Shown piece after piece: positions 52,260 to 63,168 of a stretch of DNA of 64,000 nucleotides. Location of the stretch: positions 992,001 through 1,056,000 of the forward strand of contig WJXW01000008.1 of assembly GCA_015832175.1 (NCBI GenBank), written 5' to 3'. A program made the position numbers and the translations under genes. The notes under the pieces were generated by a model, which was given only the letters and a program-made list of their open reading frames with translations, was not told where the DNA came from and did not search any database. Position 1 is the first letter of the stretch; each line of letters opens with the position of its first letter. This DNA comes from Paraphaeosphaeria minitans. Lineage: Eukaryota; Ascomycota; Dothideomycetes; Pleosporales; Didymosphaeriaceae.

Positions 52260-54800
52260 GTGGGCTCTGAGAATTCGGTGTGGCGCAGCTTCACGATGGA
52301 GCCAAAACTGAGGCAGCAGGGCGGTTCCTATACAGCGGCCACTGTTCGGCTGCTCCGCGCCTGCTGGGCTCATGTTGGAGAGCTTATACGAAGGATCTTC
52401 CAGCAGTGCCTAGAACTCAACCACTTCCCAGCATATTGGAAGCTCGCGGAGGTGGCAATGATACCCAAAGTAGGGAAGACAGACCGGACGTCACCCCGAT
52501 CCTGGAGACCAATAGCACTCCTATCCTGCATTGGGAAAGGCCTTGAACGAACAGTGGCCAGAAGAATTGCATGGACTGCTATGACGCACAAGATCCTTAG
52601 TCCCCAACATGGCGGCGCCCTCCCAAAACGCTCTGCAGCCGATCTGACCGCAGCGTTCACCCATGACACAGAAGCCGCGTGGGCACTGAATCAGCACGTT
52701 ACAATGGTTACCCTAGATGTGCAGGGCGCCTTTGACGCTCTCCTGAAGAACCGTCTGCTGCACCGAATGGTTGAACAGGGATGGCCGCAAAGGACTATCC
52801 TCTTCATAGACTCCTTCCTTACTGCTCGAAGGGTCCAAGTTCGCCTTGGCCAGGTCACCACCCCCAGCTACCCTGTCGCCTGCGGGACGCCCCAAGGGTC
52901 GCCTCTCTCCCCGGTCCTGTACACGCTGTACCTGGCAGAGCTGCTATCCATGGACATAGAACGGAGATTTGGATACGCCGATGACATATGCCTATACCGG
53001 GCCTCGCACTCCCTAGATAACAACGTTGAGCTCCTAGCAGCAGATCTAAGGCAGATCAGAACGTGGGGCGCAATCAACAAAGTCACCTTTGCCCCAGAAA
53101 AGCAGGAGATGATACACCTAACGAGACAGCGAAGCAGCTATGCCCCACTCTGTGTCGTAGACGAGCACCTCACGATCCACCCAATCCTCCCAGGTGGAGA
53201 ACACTGCCAGCCAGCCCTGCGGTGGCTAGGAATCTGGTTCGACCGCAGACTAACTTTCAGACGACACGTAGCTATGCGCGCCGCAAAAGCCGCCAAGGTA
53301 GCCCACCACATCCGAAGTCTAGCAAGGACCACTTGCGGACCACCAGCCAGCTCTCTCCGCAAGGCTACCATTGCCTGCGTATACCCGTCCCTTCTGCATG
53401 GGACAGAGTGCTGGTACAGGGGCCGCACCAAACCGCCGCGAACACTCAAGCCTGGCAGGCCGCCAGAGGTGAGCGCCTATGTTGGCTGGCATATAGCCGC
53501 TATAGATAAGACAATCGCTATAGCAGCAAGAGGTATCCTACCAGTGTGGAGGACGACCCCAACAGCCACACTATTTCGAGACGCTGGATTACCCTCCGCC
53601 GCAGTGGCGCTGGAGGAAGCCAAACTCAGATATGCAACCCATCTTCGTGCTATAGACTCAGATCACCTCCTTACCAACCGTGCGGTAGTCCCTATAGTAA
53701 ATAGAGGCAAGGGAGCCGGAAAACCTCAGAGAATCCAGACAAAAGTCCAGCAGCTAGGGTCTCTTCTACCAGAGATTCCTAGGACTGAACTGATAGCCCC
53801 TCACTACTCGCCTGGATGCCGAACCGACCCAACACTCGGCATAGACAAGAAGACTGCAGCCAAGTCCTTCAAAGAATGGTGGGCTCAGCTCCCACCATTA
53901 GATGTCACTATCTTCTCAGATGGCTCTGAACAGTACACAAAGGAAGGAGAAAAGCGGGTCACCTACGGCTACGCAGTGTATCAGAATGGAAGACAACTAC
54001 AGAGCGGCCGCGGGTCACTACATCCTACCTCGCATGTGTTTGACGCGGAGGTAGTCGGAGCGTGGAGAGGCCTCCAGCACACGATAAGACAACCAGCGCT
54101 TAGTACCCGCCGAATCTGGATGTGCGTAGACAGCACTTCAGTAATATGGGGCCTTGGAGGCGTCGCGCCTTCTACCTCTCAATGGGCCTTCCTAGCATGC
54201 CACGGCGCTATGGAGACACACGACGTCTCTATCAAATGGGCCCCTGGACACCTGGGTATCGAGGGGAACGAGACGGCTGACAGACTAGCTAATCAGGAAG
54301 CCCAGCACCCATCGCCACCAACCGGGAAAGCTGCTGTGCCCACACTCTCAGGCATCAAGTCAGTTGCTCGCAAAGTACTACGAAGCATACAACAGATTTG
54401 GTGGGCAGACAAGAAGACAAAACTCTCTAGATGGTATAAAAGCGGGGAGCTGGACTACGCACCACGCCGTGGACCAGGAGAACTAGACCTACCCAGAGCT
54501 GTATTGGCTAGATTCCTATCTATCCGCTCTATGCACGGAGACTTTGCCTGGTACCATCGGAAGTTCAATCACAACGACGCGAACCTCACCTGCTCATGCG
54601 GACGCGATAAGACGCCAGAGCACCTTGCGCTCTGCCGCAAGACCCTAGGGGCCTTTGGCCGATGGCCGCTTCGACCACCCGCACTACCATCCAGCCGGGC
54701 TGACGGCCTGGCGTATACCGCGGCGCTGATAGGAGATCCAGAGGCCTTCGAAGCCTTTACCCAGCTCACACAGTACTATACTAAGGTTTGTCCTCGGTAG
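52260..54800 (+). CDS. ORF2 remainder of second LINE (RT and RNase H)
   Basis: About 846 codons are open to TAG at 54798. RT motifs: KLAEVAMIPKVGKTD, WRPIALLSCIGKGLERTVAR, VTLDVQGAFDALLKNRLLHR, CGTPQGSPLSPVLYTLY and FGYADDICLYRA. RNase H: IFSDGSEQ, DAEVVGAWRGL, CVDSTSVIWGL and WAPGHLGIEGNETADRLANQ. The C-terminal zinc-like motif is CSCGRDKTPEHLALC. It lacks the endonuclease and its own start codon, so it is not expected to move. The long intact frame implies a fairly recent insertion. Confidence 0.88.
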   Translation: MGSENSVWRSFTMEPKLRQQGGSYTAATVRLLRACWAHVGELIRRIFQQCLELNHFPAYWKLAEVAMIPKVGKTDRTSPRSWRPIALLSCIGKGLERTVARRIAWTAMTHKILSPQHGGALPKRSAADLTAAFTHDTEAAWALNQHVTMVTLDVQGAFDALLKNRLLHRMVEQGWPQRTILFIDSFLTARRVQVRLGQVTTPSYPVACGTPQGSPLSPVLYTLYLAELLSMDIERRFGYADDICLYRASHSLDNNVELLAADLRQIRTWGAINKVTFAPEKQEMIHLTRQRSSYAPLCVVDEHLTIHPILPGGEHCQPALRWLGIWFDRRLTFRRHVAMRAAKAAKVAHHIRSLARTTCGPPASSLRKATIACVYPSLLHGTECWYRGRTKPPRTLKPGRPPEVSAYVGWHIAAIDKTIAIAARGILPVWRTTPTATLFRDAGLPSAAVALEEAKLRYATHLRAIDSDHLLTNRAVVPIVNRGKGAGKPQRIQTKVQQLGSLLPEIPRTELIAPHYSPGCRTDPTLGIDKKTAAKSFKEWWAQLPPLDVTIFSDGSEQYTKEGEKRVTYGYAVYQNGRQLQSGRGSLHPTSHVFDAEVVGAWRGLQHTIRQPALSTRRIWMCVDSTSVIWGLGGVAPSTSQWAFLACHGAMETHDVSIKWAPGHLGIEGNETADRLANQEAQHPSPPTGKAAVPTLSGIKSVARKVLRSIQQIWWADKKTKLSRWYKSGELDYAPRRGPGELDLPRAVLARFLSIRSMHGDFAWYHRKFNHNDANLTCSCGRDKTPEHLALCRKTLGAFGRWPLRPPALPSSRADGLAYTAALIGDPEAFEAFTQLTQYYTKVCPR

Positions 54801-55180
54801 TCCTGCCCTGCACTAGCAACAACAACCCCACTGCGCTTAGCCTAGCAGCATAATAGCTGCGACACTTCTTATCTTTCTACTTCTCTCTCCACCCTCTCCT
54901 TCTCACCCTCTTACTCTCTTCTCTACTGTAACGGCATAATAATGCCTTATAATATAAGGGACTCTCCCTGATGTACATACACGGCCTAGTCTCCCTCACT
55001 GGAAGGGGAGCTACAGCTTGAAATGGTAGCAATACCCGCATAGGCAAGAAATGCTTTCTAAGGTAGCGCGCTGGCACTGTAAATCCATAGCTTAGCACGT
55101 CTTATATGCCCCTCGGGAGGCGATATGGTGGACTTACTCCTCATCATACGGACGAAAAATGAATACCAACCAACCAACCA
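52260..55180 (+). mobile_element. Second, different LINE, 5'-truncated
   Basis: The element carries the 3' part of a Tad1-like ORF2, a 3' UTR of about 360 bp, and a short (ACCA)n tail at 55164-55180. The endonuclease and ORF1 are missing. Protein sequence differs strongly from the LINE at 41-46 kb, so it is another family. No matching target-site duplication was found at the uncertain 5' border near 52.26 kb. Confidence 0.85.
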
Positions 55181-55985
55181 TCTGGGGTGGTAACCTCGCT
55201 GTTGCCATTCATTTGGGGGCTGTTCTGAACGCGTCCTGAATTGGAGTGGTTGGTGTCCGTGTTCGATGAGTTGGTGGGCATCTTGAATGTTTGAAGTAGT
55301 TGGGGAGAGGTTTTCCTATCCATGCTAAGCGTAAAACCCACAGATTCTACTCTCTTGTTCTTACCTTGACTTCTGCTTCGCTGTGATGCCGGTTTGCCAG
55401 ATAGGAGATCGGGACGTAATTGGAGTTTAATAAAGATGCAAAGATCAATGTCCGTTGAATACAGTGGCCTTAGTGATGAGGGGGATCTTGGTTAAATGTA
55501 CGTCCATGACTGCTTACCGCACTCCCGCCTTAACACGTCTTGGCCTCCTCTCCTCCTCTCACCTGTAGGCTACCGTATTGTCGGAAGCGAGGAGAACGGA
55601 TGCAGCACGCACCTGAGCTATGTGAACAGACCTGCAGATGGTTTACGAAGCTGATATCCTAGGGACTGAAGCGCGAAGAGTTGCATAGACTGGATCTGCA
55701 CCTTCCCCGTATCAGGGCAAGGATAGGCGTAGGGTAGGATCCAATGCCGAACATCAGTAATTCCTGTGGCCCGGAGATCAATTGCCTCTTCAAGTTGAGC
55801 TTCTACTGGTATGGGGTGAAACGTGTATGGCAGTCGTCACACATCCCTTCTATTGCGCCCAGGCGGATTTTAATACGGGCTAGGTCCATCACGCCAACTG
55901 GGGAATCTGAACGTAATCACAAAGGCTGCAAGTGTATTGGATGATATCATTCCATAGGCCTAGACTAAACCGACCACTGCCACTC
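55181..55985. other. No recognisable gene
   Basis: A 65-codon minus frame (55144-55341) is Asn/Ser-rich and overlaps the LINE tail. No motif was seen. Confidence 0.45.
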
Positions 55986-55986
55986 A

Positions 55987-56274
55987 TCAAGGTGCCTTCC
56001 CGTTTATTGCCGACCCAGAGAGAGTATCAGGGAAGGTCAAGATGGGGGGATCGCTAGTCATTTCCCAAAATTGGTCCATTGGTGCAGAAGGGGGTACGGA
56101 ATCCGTGGGTTGCGTGTTGCGTTGTGCCTCGCTATCTCTCCTTCTATCGTTGGGCAGTGAATCGTGATCCTGCGCATTGGGCTTGGCCGGAGTGCCAGAG
56201 GCGTTGGCTTGATTGCCTGACATGATAGACAAGTCTGGTGTGTGGCGGCTGGCGAAGGTGTCCTGTATCAACAT
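55987..56274 (-). CDS. Small hydrophilic hypothetical protein
   Basis: 95 codons. A likely start at 56223 gives MSGNQANASGTPAKPNAQDH; an upstream ATG is at 56274. It is disordered, polar and proline-rich, with no motif. It may be an exon of a larger gene or chance. Confidence 0.25.
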   Translation of the reverse strand: MLIQDTFASRHTPDLSIMSGNQANASGTPAKPNAQDHDSLPNDRRRDSEAQRNTQPTDSVPPSAPMDQFWEMTSDPPILTFPDTLSGSAINGKAP

Positions 56275-56299
56275 AAACGTGTGTTTAGGAGTGGAAGCC

Positions 56300-57289
56300 G
56301 CTTGTGCTTACCTCAAAGTTCCAGATGCCGTGTGGAGATGAGTGATGTACATAAATGGTGGATTTGACGGATCACTTTAATAGCAAGCTTGTGATGCCAA
56401 TGTGCCTTGCTTACCAACCTTTCGCGCGTGTACGTACACCCCTTCGCTACGACGATAGCGATCCTCTCACTACGGGCTTGCAGTCGATCACGCACAGACA
56501 GGATGATAGTGGTGATACCTACTACGGGCTTTGCAGGCTCGCAAATGTCACATTGGACTCAGAGATATTGGGACTTTGGCTTCTCCACAATAAGGCTACA
56601 GTGATTCTCATGGAATTCTACAATAAACAGTTCTGCTTTTTGGTGTCCTATACTCGGTTTCTCGTTTTCCGATCTCTGCTCCTGGATAGTGATTTGCTGT
56701 TTGCGATGAATAGTTTCGGTTTCTAGTATCCTACACCAGATTCCCTCTTTCCTGATCTCTGTTCCTAGATTCTAGGTTCCTGTTTGTAATAAGCATTTCT
56801 GGTTTTCCATTTTCCGGTATCCCGTTCCTGGATACTGATTTGCACATTTAACGTTAACTAAGCAATTTCGGCTAACCCTAGTGATATCGCTCGAACCAAT
56901 ATGAGCTAAGCCATGATCGGAAGCGCCCTTGCTGCTTGAAGGAAGACTCCATTATTAAAACTGGAGAACGGTTTTCCACAATTAGCTCCGCGAATCTCCG
57001 CAATGGCTATGCAAGGGTCACAGAACATCCAATTTAGGCAATCCTTGACAATAGCCCTTCACAGCACTTCCTCGCTTCTGGATCCAGGCGGAGCCTAATC
57101 AAGTGCTTCATTTAAATCGGCAAAACTTCAAAAGCGGCGATATTACGAGCTGCTTCACGTAGACCTGGCAATACGCCGATACGTATATTTGTATCGATAC
57201 AAAAAAGGTAATATACACCACACATCCAACGGATAATTAAAAGTCTAACATTACGTTGAGCGATGTCCACTTGTGTCCTACACCCTTTC
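56300..57289. other. No recognisable gene; imperfect short repeats
   Basis: Around 56,640-56,860 phrases such as ttctcgttttccgatctctg and tccctctttcctgatctctg recur with changes, a degraded tandem array. The stretch is AT-richer than its surroundings. Confidence 0.4.
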
Positions 57290-57697
57290 TTAACTTTCCG
57301 CGGGCCTTTTGTAGGCTCTGAAAGGAATTTTGGGCATGCATTTGGTTGGCGAGTAGGCATCGCTCCAATCAGAAGAGGTGTCGCTGTCATCAGATGTATT
57401 GGAATGGTATGGGTGAACGAAATCGGCAGGATGGTATGAGCCATCGGAGTTATCGAAGTTATCAAGATCTTCAGAATCGTCGATGAAGTCGCTCTTATCT
57501 GTGAGCACATCATCCGATTCACATTCAGATTCATCTTCCAAGGATTCTTCTTCCGAGGGTTCCATCCAGTCGTGTTCAGCGTGTTCTTCGTCCGAGGACT
57601 CTATTAAGCTTCGTACAGCATTCTCTTCTGCATTAGAAAGCTTAGGGATGCCGTTCCTTAATAATGTTTTGATGTCTCGCTCCAACTTGTCCGGCAT
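57290..57697 (-). CDS. Acidic hypothetical protein
   Basis: 135 residues, single exon. A short amphipathic start (MPDKLERDIKTLLRNGIPKL) is followed by a very acidic Asp/Glu/Ser tract (EEESLEDESECESDD and further) and a tail SPTKCMPKIPFRAYKR. It has a disordered, chaperone- or nuclear-like composition. Family not recognised. The length of the coherent acidic bias makes coding plausible. Confidence 0.4.
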   Translation of the reverse strand: MPDKLERDIKTLLRNGIPKLSNAEENAVRSLIESSDEEHAEHDWMEPSEEESLEDESECESDDVLTDKSDFIDDSEDLDNFDNSDGSYHPADFVHPYHSNTSDDSDTSSDWSDAYSPTKCMPKIPFRAYKRPAES

Positions 57698-58374
57698 TTT
57701 TTTGATATATATAGTGTATACCGTAGTCAGGTGAAAAATTAGAATGGTATTGAAAGTGCGACGAGCGTTGCTCTTACGTAGACTTAGGACGCACTTATCT
57801 TGTAGATTAATGGCTTTTAAGATCCCGTTTCAATTATTGGCTCCAACGGGTCGCTTCCAAGTTCTCGTACCCTGGATTCTGTTTTCGCTATCCGCAAGTT
57901 GGCTACATTAGAGCGGCACCATGCATCTAGGCACCAGTGAAGAGGATTAGCCTGCACAGCCTAGCTACAACCTGATGATAACCAAACTTTTTTTAAGGGA
58001 ATTGCCTACGCCTTTAGGGGCCACAACTGAAGTCACATAAGCTAATGACATCGAGTTTGCGTATCCTCTTAGCGACGTGACTGGGTTAACATCAATCCAA
58101 TATTGAGCACTAAAGTACTGCCTCAGTATCGCCACCATCTTGTGAGACCTTCCTCCAGACAACGGCTGTGACCTAGGTAGGGCAGATTTCAATGCTATTT
58201 GTGCAAATTCGTGATTCGCAGCCTATCTGCACAGCCCCACAAGCGATTGCCATTGGGCTACAGAAATAACATAAAACGCGGGCTGCCATGCGAGCTTGCA
58301 GAACACAAACTTCGGTGTTCTACCCTCGTAACATTATCATTTCATCATTGATCGTTTCATGCTCAATAAGCGTC
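57698..58374. other. No recognisable gene
   Basis: The minus frame 57965-58192 has no motif. The right end is the likely promoter of the next gene. Confidence 0.4.
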
Positions 58375-59172
58375 ATGAGTACCAGCATGCAACAATCAAC
58401 AGACAACGATCTCGTATCCGTCGGTGCGGACCAGTCTCACGAACATGAAGTAACGCCCACAGCGCCACACCAGGGCTTTAAACTAAACAACAGGATTATC
58501 GACGTACTTAATCAGCTTCCAGACCTTCCTACAGAGCTGCCGACACCGCATCGCCATTTCAAGCACTGCATGGCCCCAGAGAACCCGGACTACGGCAGGT
58601 TTTCAGTCTTCCTCGTTGGCTCTATCGAGATGGGATTAGCAGTGCAATGGCAAGAGCGCCTAGTTACTGAACTTTGCCGCTATCCTATCACCGTCACCAA
58701 TCCTCGCCGTACAAATTTCACCACAGATGAGGAAACTATACGTGAGCAAATCGAGTGGGAGCTTTCCGCACTTAGACAAGCCGACGTAATATGTTTCTTC
58801 TTTGACGAAGCCACTCGGTTGCCCGTCACGCTATGGGAACTTGGAAAATACATAGATAGCGAAAAGATCGTTGTTTGTTGTGGCGAGAGGTATTGGCGCC
58901 ACAGAAACGTGAAGATCTCTTGTAACGACGACGAAGTTCCTTTCATGGAAACATTTTCGGGTCTACCAGCGGCGATTGAAGAGATGCTCGAGCAAAAGGG
59001 GATGGAACTGGATACGAATGGTGACTTGGTCGGAGACAACGAACATGTCGCGAAGCCTAAACAAAATTCAAGATCGGAGATGGAGCGTAAGATTGCAGCC
59101 CTGGAACGGGAGGTTGAAGTATTGCAGGCGAAGATGATGGAGATTGATCTTGGGCCTGCAACTTTAATCTAG
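58375..59172 (+). CDS. Nucleoside 2-deoxyribosyltransferase-like protein
   Basis: 265 residues, single exon, start MSTSMQQSTDNDLVS (an in-frame upstream ATG at 58288 is less likely). The core reads FSVFLVGSIEMGLAVQWQER, ITVTNPRRTNF, REQIEWELSALRQADVICFF and FDEATRLPVTLWELGKYI. This matches the fungal/bacterial 'nucleoside 2-deoxyribosyltransferase like' family: the GSIE, NPRR and WEL..AD signatures, with a glutamate in WELG as candidate nucleophile. The C-terminus is a coiled coil (EMERKIAALEREVEVLQAKM). The reaction in fungi is unproven; N-glycosidic bond exchange or cleavage is inferred from the fold. Intact. Confidence 0.75.
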   Translation: MSTSMQQSTDNDLVSVGADQSHEHEVTPTAPHQGFKLNNRIIDVLNQLPDLPTELPTPHRHFKHCMAPENPDYGRFSVFLVGSIEMGLAVQWQERLVTELCRYPITVTNPRRTNFTTDEETIREQIEWELSALRQADVICFFFDEATRLPVTLWELGKYIDSEKIVVCCGERYWRHRNVKISCNDDEVPFMETFSGLPAAIEEMLEQKGMELDTNGDLVGDNEHVAKPKQNSRSEMERKIAALEREVEVLQAKMMEIDLGPATLI

Positions 59173-59309
59173 GGGCTTCCCTTATCGTTATGGAGTTCAG
59201 GAGCTGGGGGTTCATAGAAGGTAACGCGGAAGAATCGTTTCTCATAGAAACTTGTGCGATGTAGTTGAATTATAGACAATCTAAAAGGGCAACTGGACGC
59301 GGCTACCGT

Positions 59310-59812
59310 TCATGCTTGATAAGAGATTTGCGTTTGACGAGGCCGTAAATATCGCCCTCCCCTTTCAATTCTCTGTTTTCCTGCGGTGTTTGCCCTCTTC
59401 CAGGGTCGGACGGGCTTAGTCAGGTTCTTGGCTTTCTGCTTCCAGTGACGCAGACTATATTCACTGTGCCTCAGCTTCTCTTCCAGATGGTGGAGTGTGT
59501 CTGTCAATAGTCCACTTTTGGTCCTCCAGTAATCGGCACCTTCTAGAAAGTTCGTATTTTCGTGTACCGTAAACTCTTCATTCGGACAGTCATGCGATAT
59601 CATAGGTTGATGCTCCGCATATGATCGCGCTTCTTCTTCTTGGGCTTTCTTCTTCGCGACCCATTCTTCCGTCAGTATAGTGTCTCGAACGCTGGTCCCA
59701 ACCCTGGCGCACCCGAGAGTTTCCTAGATTAGAAACAAATTTAACGTACCTCTTCCTTAGTCGTTGGTCTGCTCAGTGCCGCTTGCGCCGTCACAGACGC
59801 CCTAAGTTATAT
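59310..59812 (-). CDS. Hypothetical protein, two exons, N-terminus not found
   Basis: Coding-like sequence ALSRPTTKEE is joined by a 26-nt GTACGT...TCTAG spacer (short for an intron) to ETLGCARVGTSVRDTILTEE and WVAKKKAQEEEARSYAEHQP. It then continues MISHDCPNEEFTVHENTNFL and a helical DTLHHLEEKLRHSEYSLRHW to a basic tail and a stop at 59310. No family is recognised. Upstream exon and ATG are unclear. Confidence 0.35.
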
Positions 59813-60129
59813 CGTCTTCGGACCTTCGTTGCTACGTTGCACACATCATATCCTCTTAGTCCAAGTACGATGCGCCGTAAGCAAGTTAACAGACATCAGC
59901 AATCAGCTCAACCAACCGAGATGAAATCAACTAAAGTTACAGTAAACGTCAACGTCCCTCTAATCTGATGAAAACGGGCCGACATAGCTAGCAGTAACAA
60001 TCGGATTGGCCTGATAACCAGCAATAAACGAATAGCCTTCGATATCGTTAGTAGAATTTAGGCGACGGGTCATTTTGAATACTCACTGTTCAGAAACTCT
60101 CGATTGAAGACAAAGTGATAATTTCGTTG

Positions 60130-60735
60130 TCATCGAAGAGATCTAGTGTTGGTGCTTCCTCCGTCTTCAATTCTTCTCAGGTGGCTTAGCTCGCTTCGCT
60201 GCTCGCAGATCGATCGTGGAACGCTATACTCAGCGTCAAGGTCGAAATAGGTCGAGAGGATCCCGCATGTCACATCCAGCTGGATGGTCCACGGAAATTC
60301 CTGTATTTGGCATCCAATAGCTTCTATCAGAGAGGCGCGATGCCCGGGTCTCGGACGATCGCGAACTGGGATCACGTATACCAGCATCGTTTCGTCAGGA
60401 TCTCTAGGCTGTGTGTGCGTCTCTTCTACCTTTCCGCAGTCTGCCTCATCTTTTACTGGTGACTCTTGTCGGTTGTTGGATGCTTCCTGAGGCAGTGGGT
60501 AGGCGTCCGTGTTGGATTTGGGAAAACATTCTACCGCCTCTTGTTTTGCAGCCTCAGCAGAGAAATCCAACAACATCACAGCGACTGAAAGACCCTCGTC
60601 GCCGGCATCGTCTATGCTTAGGATGTTGCTGTTGTCAGTCTCACTTGATGAGGACCCCTCATTATGGCCGCGCGAATAGGGCGTGTGCGCTTCGGCCCTA
60701 CGCTCCTTCGTGGATTGTTTCGGCATGGTCTGCAA
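60130..60735 (-). CDS. Hypothetical protein, 201 residues
   Basis: Starts MQTMPKQSTKERRAEAHTPY. It has a Ser/Asp/Glu-rich first half and a more ordered end: ETMLVYVIPVRDRPRPGHRA, then IGCQIQEFPWTIQLDVTCGI. No membrane segment, signal peptide or known domain. The frame is long and the second half globular, so real coding sequence is plausible. Confidence 0.4.
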   Translation of the reverse strand: MQTMPKQSTKERRAEAHTPYSRGHNEGSSSSETDNSNILSIDDAGDEGLSVAVMLLDFSAEAAKQEAVECFPKSNTDAYPLPQEASNNRQESPVKDEADCGKVEETHTQPRDPDETMLVYVIPVRDRPRPGHRASLIEAIGCQIQEFPWTIQLDVTCGILSTYFDLDAEYSVPRSICEQRSELSHLRRIEDGGSTNTRSLR

Positions 60736-60928
60736 TTGTAGCTGTCTCGTAATCGAGAAGGTCTGAACAGACAGACCAAAGCTATACGTACACGAGTAAC
60801 GTTATACAACGATCAGGTAAGGCGGGTTCTGTGGATACGAAGAGCAAGGCAGGAAAACGGGTGATATTGATCGTGCAAGAGAGTCTGGGTGCGAATCAGT
60901 GAAATTAAAGCTTCGAACTAATTGATGG
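60736..60928. other. Spacer
   Basis: Short region between the hypothetical gene and the duplicated block; nothing seen. Confidence 0.4.
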
Positions 60929-60929
60929 C

Positions 60930-62600
60930 TAACATTTTGGCAGATATACTTGCGGTCTTATAAACCTTCTCTCCACCATCCACCCCATAGCGCTACCATC
61001 GACAAGTGCTTCCTCGGCGTGTACTGTTGACGAGCCAGTGATACCTCGACCTACCAGACACATCGCATGATCATCTAGTCCGCAAAAGGGGTGAAGATCC
61101 TCCGATACTGCCTTGCCGTCGTCTGCTATGTGACAGATGCGCCTCATCCTGGGACAGAATTTTGCCGAGAGCGCCAACGCGACCGAGTATTTGTAAGTAC
61201 TGCTCATCATCACCCTGATTTTCATGCCGTACCCCGGCCAGCAGGAGCAGGGTGAGTGAAGCCTCTCCCCGAGCCATGCACTGCACAATACGCTTAGAGC
61301 TAAGCCAGCCGTAAAACCACACTAGAGTGTCATTACTTCCCGTCTAAGGCCGCTCCTGTATTCAGCAGACTAGGCAGCCCCCTTCCGAAGGCCTCTATCT
61401 CCAACCCCATGAAGTACCAAAATGCCTCAGTCGCAGAGCCGGAGCACTTGTGACGGCATCTCAGTGACAAGCCACGCACCACTTCACACCGCTGACGAGA
61501 TGCCAGTTACAACACTACCTGCAGCTGCAGGGTCATTCATGTCACTCGGACCCCGGGGACCCTGCGGAGCCGGGAATGTATCAAGAGCGGCTATCGATCA
61601 TGTGTGAGGCATCTTTCGAATTGTCCTAAAACAGACTTCTGCACCCTAGTTGTCACGCCATACCCCGACCAGCAAGCGACAGAGACTCGGACTATCACCA
61701 AGCCGTGTCCTGCACGATAAGCTAGGATTTCTCTACATAATTAACGCCTCCTTACTCTGCCAGTCGCCCAGTATCTCGGCCCAGAGGCGGAGCGTAGCGC
61801 ATCCCTAAAGCATCGAGCTTCCTCTAACCCACAGTGTATCTGCTCAGCCTGCGCCTTGCTCGTATGCCATCTGCTCCACCGGGTAAGCGTCGTCCTCGAC
61901 GAGGCCTTTTGAATCCTTTCTCCCTTGACCTCGCCCACAGCACTGCCATCGACCAGTGTTTCAACGCCATTCACAGCTGAACGAGCCAAGGAGTTCCCAT
62001 CCTATCAGGCATCTCGCATGATGACCGAGGGACCAGAAAGGGTTGCCAATTTCTTGAGAATGCCTTCCCGGCGTCTCTTGAACGCAGCGACGCCGCGTTC
62101 CTGGGGTATGGCTCAGCTGAAAGTGTCGGCGTGACGAGCTGGGCAGCTTCCCCAAACCTCATCACCCTGACTCTATGCAAATTCTCCGTAAGCGAGAGCA
62201 GGGTGAACGAAGACACTCACCGAACCATGCTTAAAGACGATGAGTTTCGCATTCGAGCAAGCCGATAGACCATATTAGAGAGTTGTTGCTTTCCGTCTGA
62301 TGCGACATCTTTGATCATTGGGCTGGTCAGCTCTATCTTCCTTTCATGGCTTCTGTTTCAAACTCACGAAGTAACAAGACACCTCAGCAAGTGCTGGAGC
62401 CCATCTGAGGGCGCCTCAGTGGCCAACCAAGTAGCCCTTCGTACCGCTAAGGAACTGACACATCTCCGTCTGCAGCTGTAGGGTATGCCTACTAGTCGCG
62501 CCATGATGCTTGGGCGGAGGTGTGGCATGGGCTCTCCGTGGCGGCTAGCAAGCAGCGGTGACGACTTCGGCTGTATAGCAGGCATCTTCCATCAGACAAA
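60930..62600. repeat. Diverged tandem duplication, about 0.8-0.95 kb per unit
   Basis: Unit 1 is about 60,960-61,520 and unit 2 about 61,915-62,480, in direct orientation. Paired phrases: ctaccatcgacaagtg with ctgccatcgaccagtg; cagggtgagtgaagcctc with cagggtgaacgaagacac; gaagtaccaaaatgcctcag with gaagtaacaagacacctcag. On the minus strand both encode a related stretch (EALVDGSAMGW and ETLVDGSAVGE), broken by stops. This suggests an old duplicated gene now decayed; the family is not recognised. Confidence 0.6.
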
Positions 62601-62784
62601 CCCCATCAAGCAAGGTAAGCCGCTACGGCGATAGCCCTCTTCCCCCCACCAAGGCGGTGCCCTCCATAGCCCCTGCAAACAGCCAGCTGTCTAACCAGAG
62701 CCGATGGAACCGCTGACAGGCATAGAGGGGTCTTTCAAATAGAGCCATCGCCTCTGGGGGGTTAGAGTATCACTCATCTTCATT

Positions 62785-63168
62785 ATGGCCAACAGACTCC
62801 TTATTGCTACCCTCATCTTCTTCATCATTGGATTTACGCTTAGTACTGCGGTCCTGTACCGTGACTGTATGGCTATCAGACGTGTCGAGGGTGCCATGAG
62901 ATGGAGACAGTGCATTCTTGTGTCTTTGACCGTTGTTCAAGTCGGTTTCCTATCATTCGGGATTGCAGCAAACATCCAGCACCGCCTTAACTGGGTAGAG
63001 CTTCATATCGTGGGTGTCATTTGGGAAAGATGTCAGGAAGTTGTACTCCGATTGAGCCATTCACCTCCGCGTTCGACATTCACGTGGGGAAGAGGAGAAG
63101 GCAAAGGCAAGGGCAAGGGCAAGGGCAAGGGCAAGACTAATATCAGGCATTGTCAATGCAGCTTCTGA
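62785..63168 (+). CDS. Small membrane protein, unrecognised
   Basis: 127 residues. MANRLLIATLIFFIIGFTLS is followed by a second hydrophobic stretch (CILVSLTVVQVGFLSFGIAA), giving two membrane segments. The tail has a GKGKGKGKGKG run from a (ggcaag)n microsatellite at 63,098-63,134. It has no homologous family in memory. It could be a fragment. Confidence 0.35.
   Translation: MANRLLIATLIFFIIGFTLSTAVLYRDCMAIRRVEGAMRWRQCILVSLTVVQVGFLSFGIAANIQHRLNWVELHIVGVIWERCQEVVLRLSHSPPRSTFTWGRGEGKGKGKGKGKGKTNIRHCQCSF

Noticed and set aside
52050..52260. Target-site duplication for the second LINE
   Set aside because: The sequence after its tail (tctggggtgg) was not found near the 5' border, and the border itself is uncertain.
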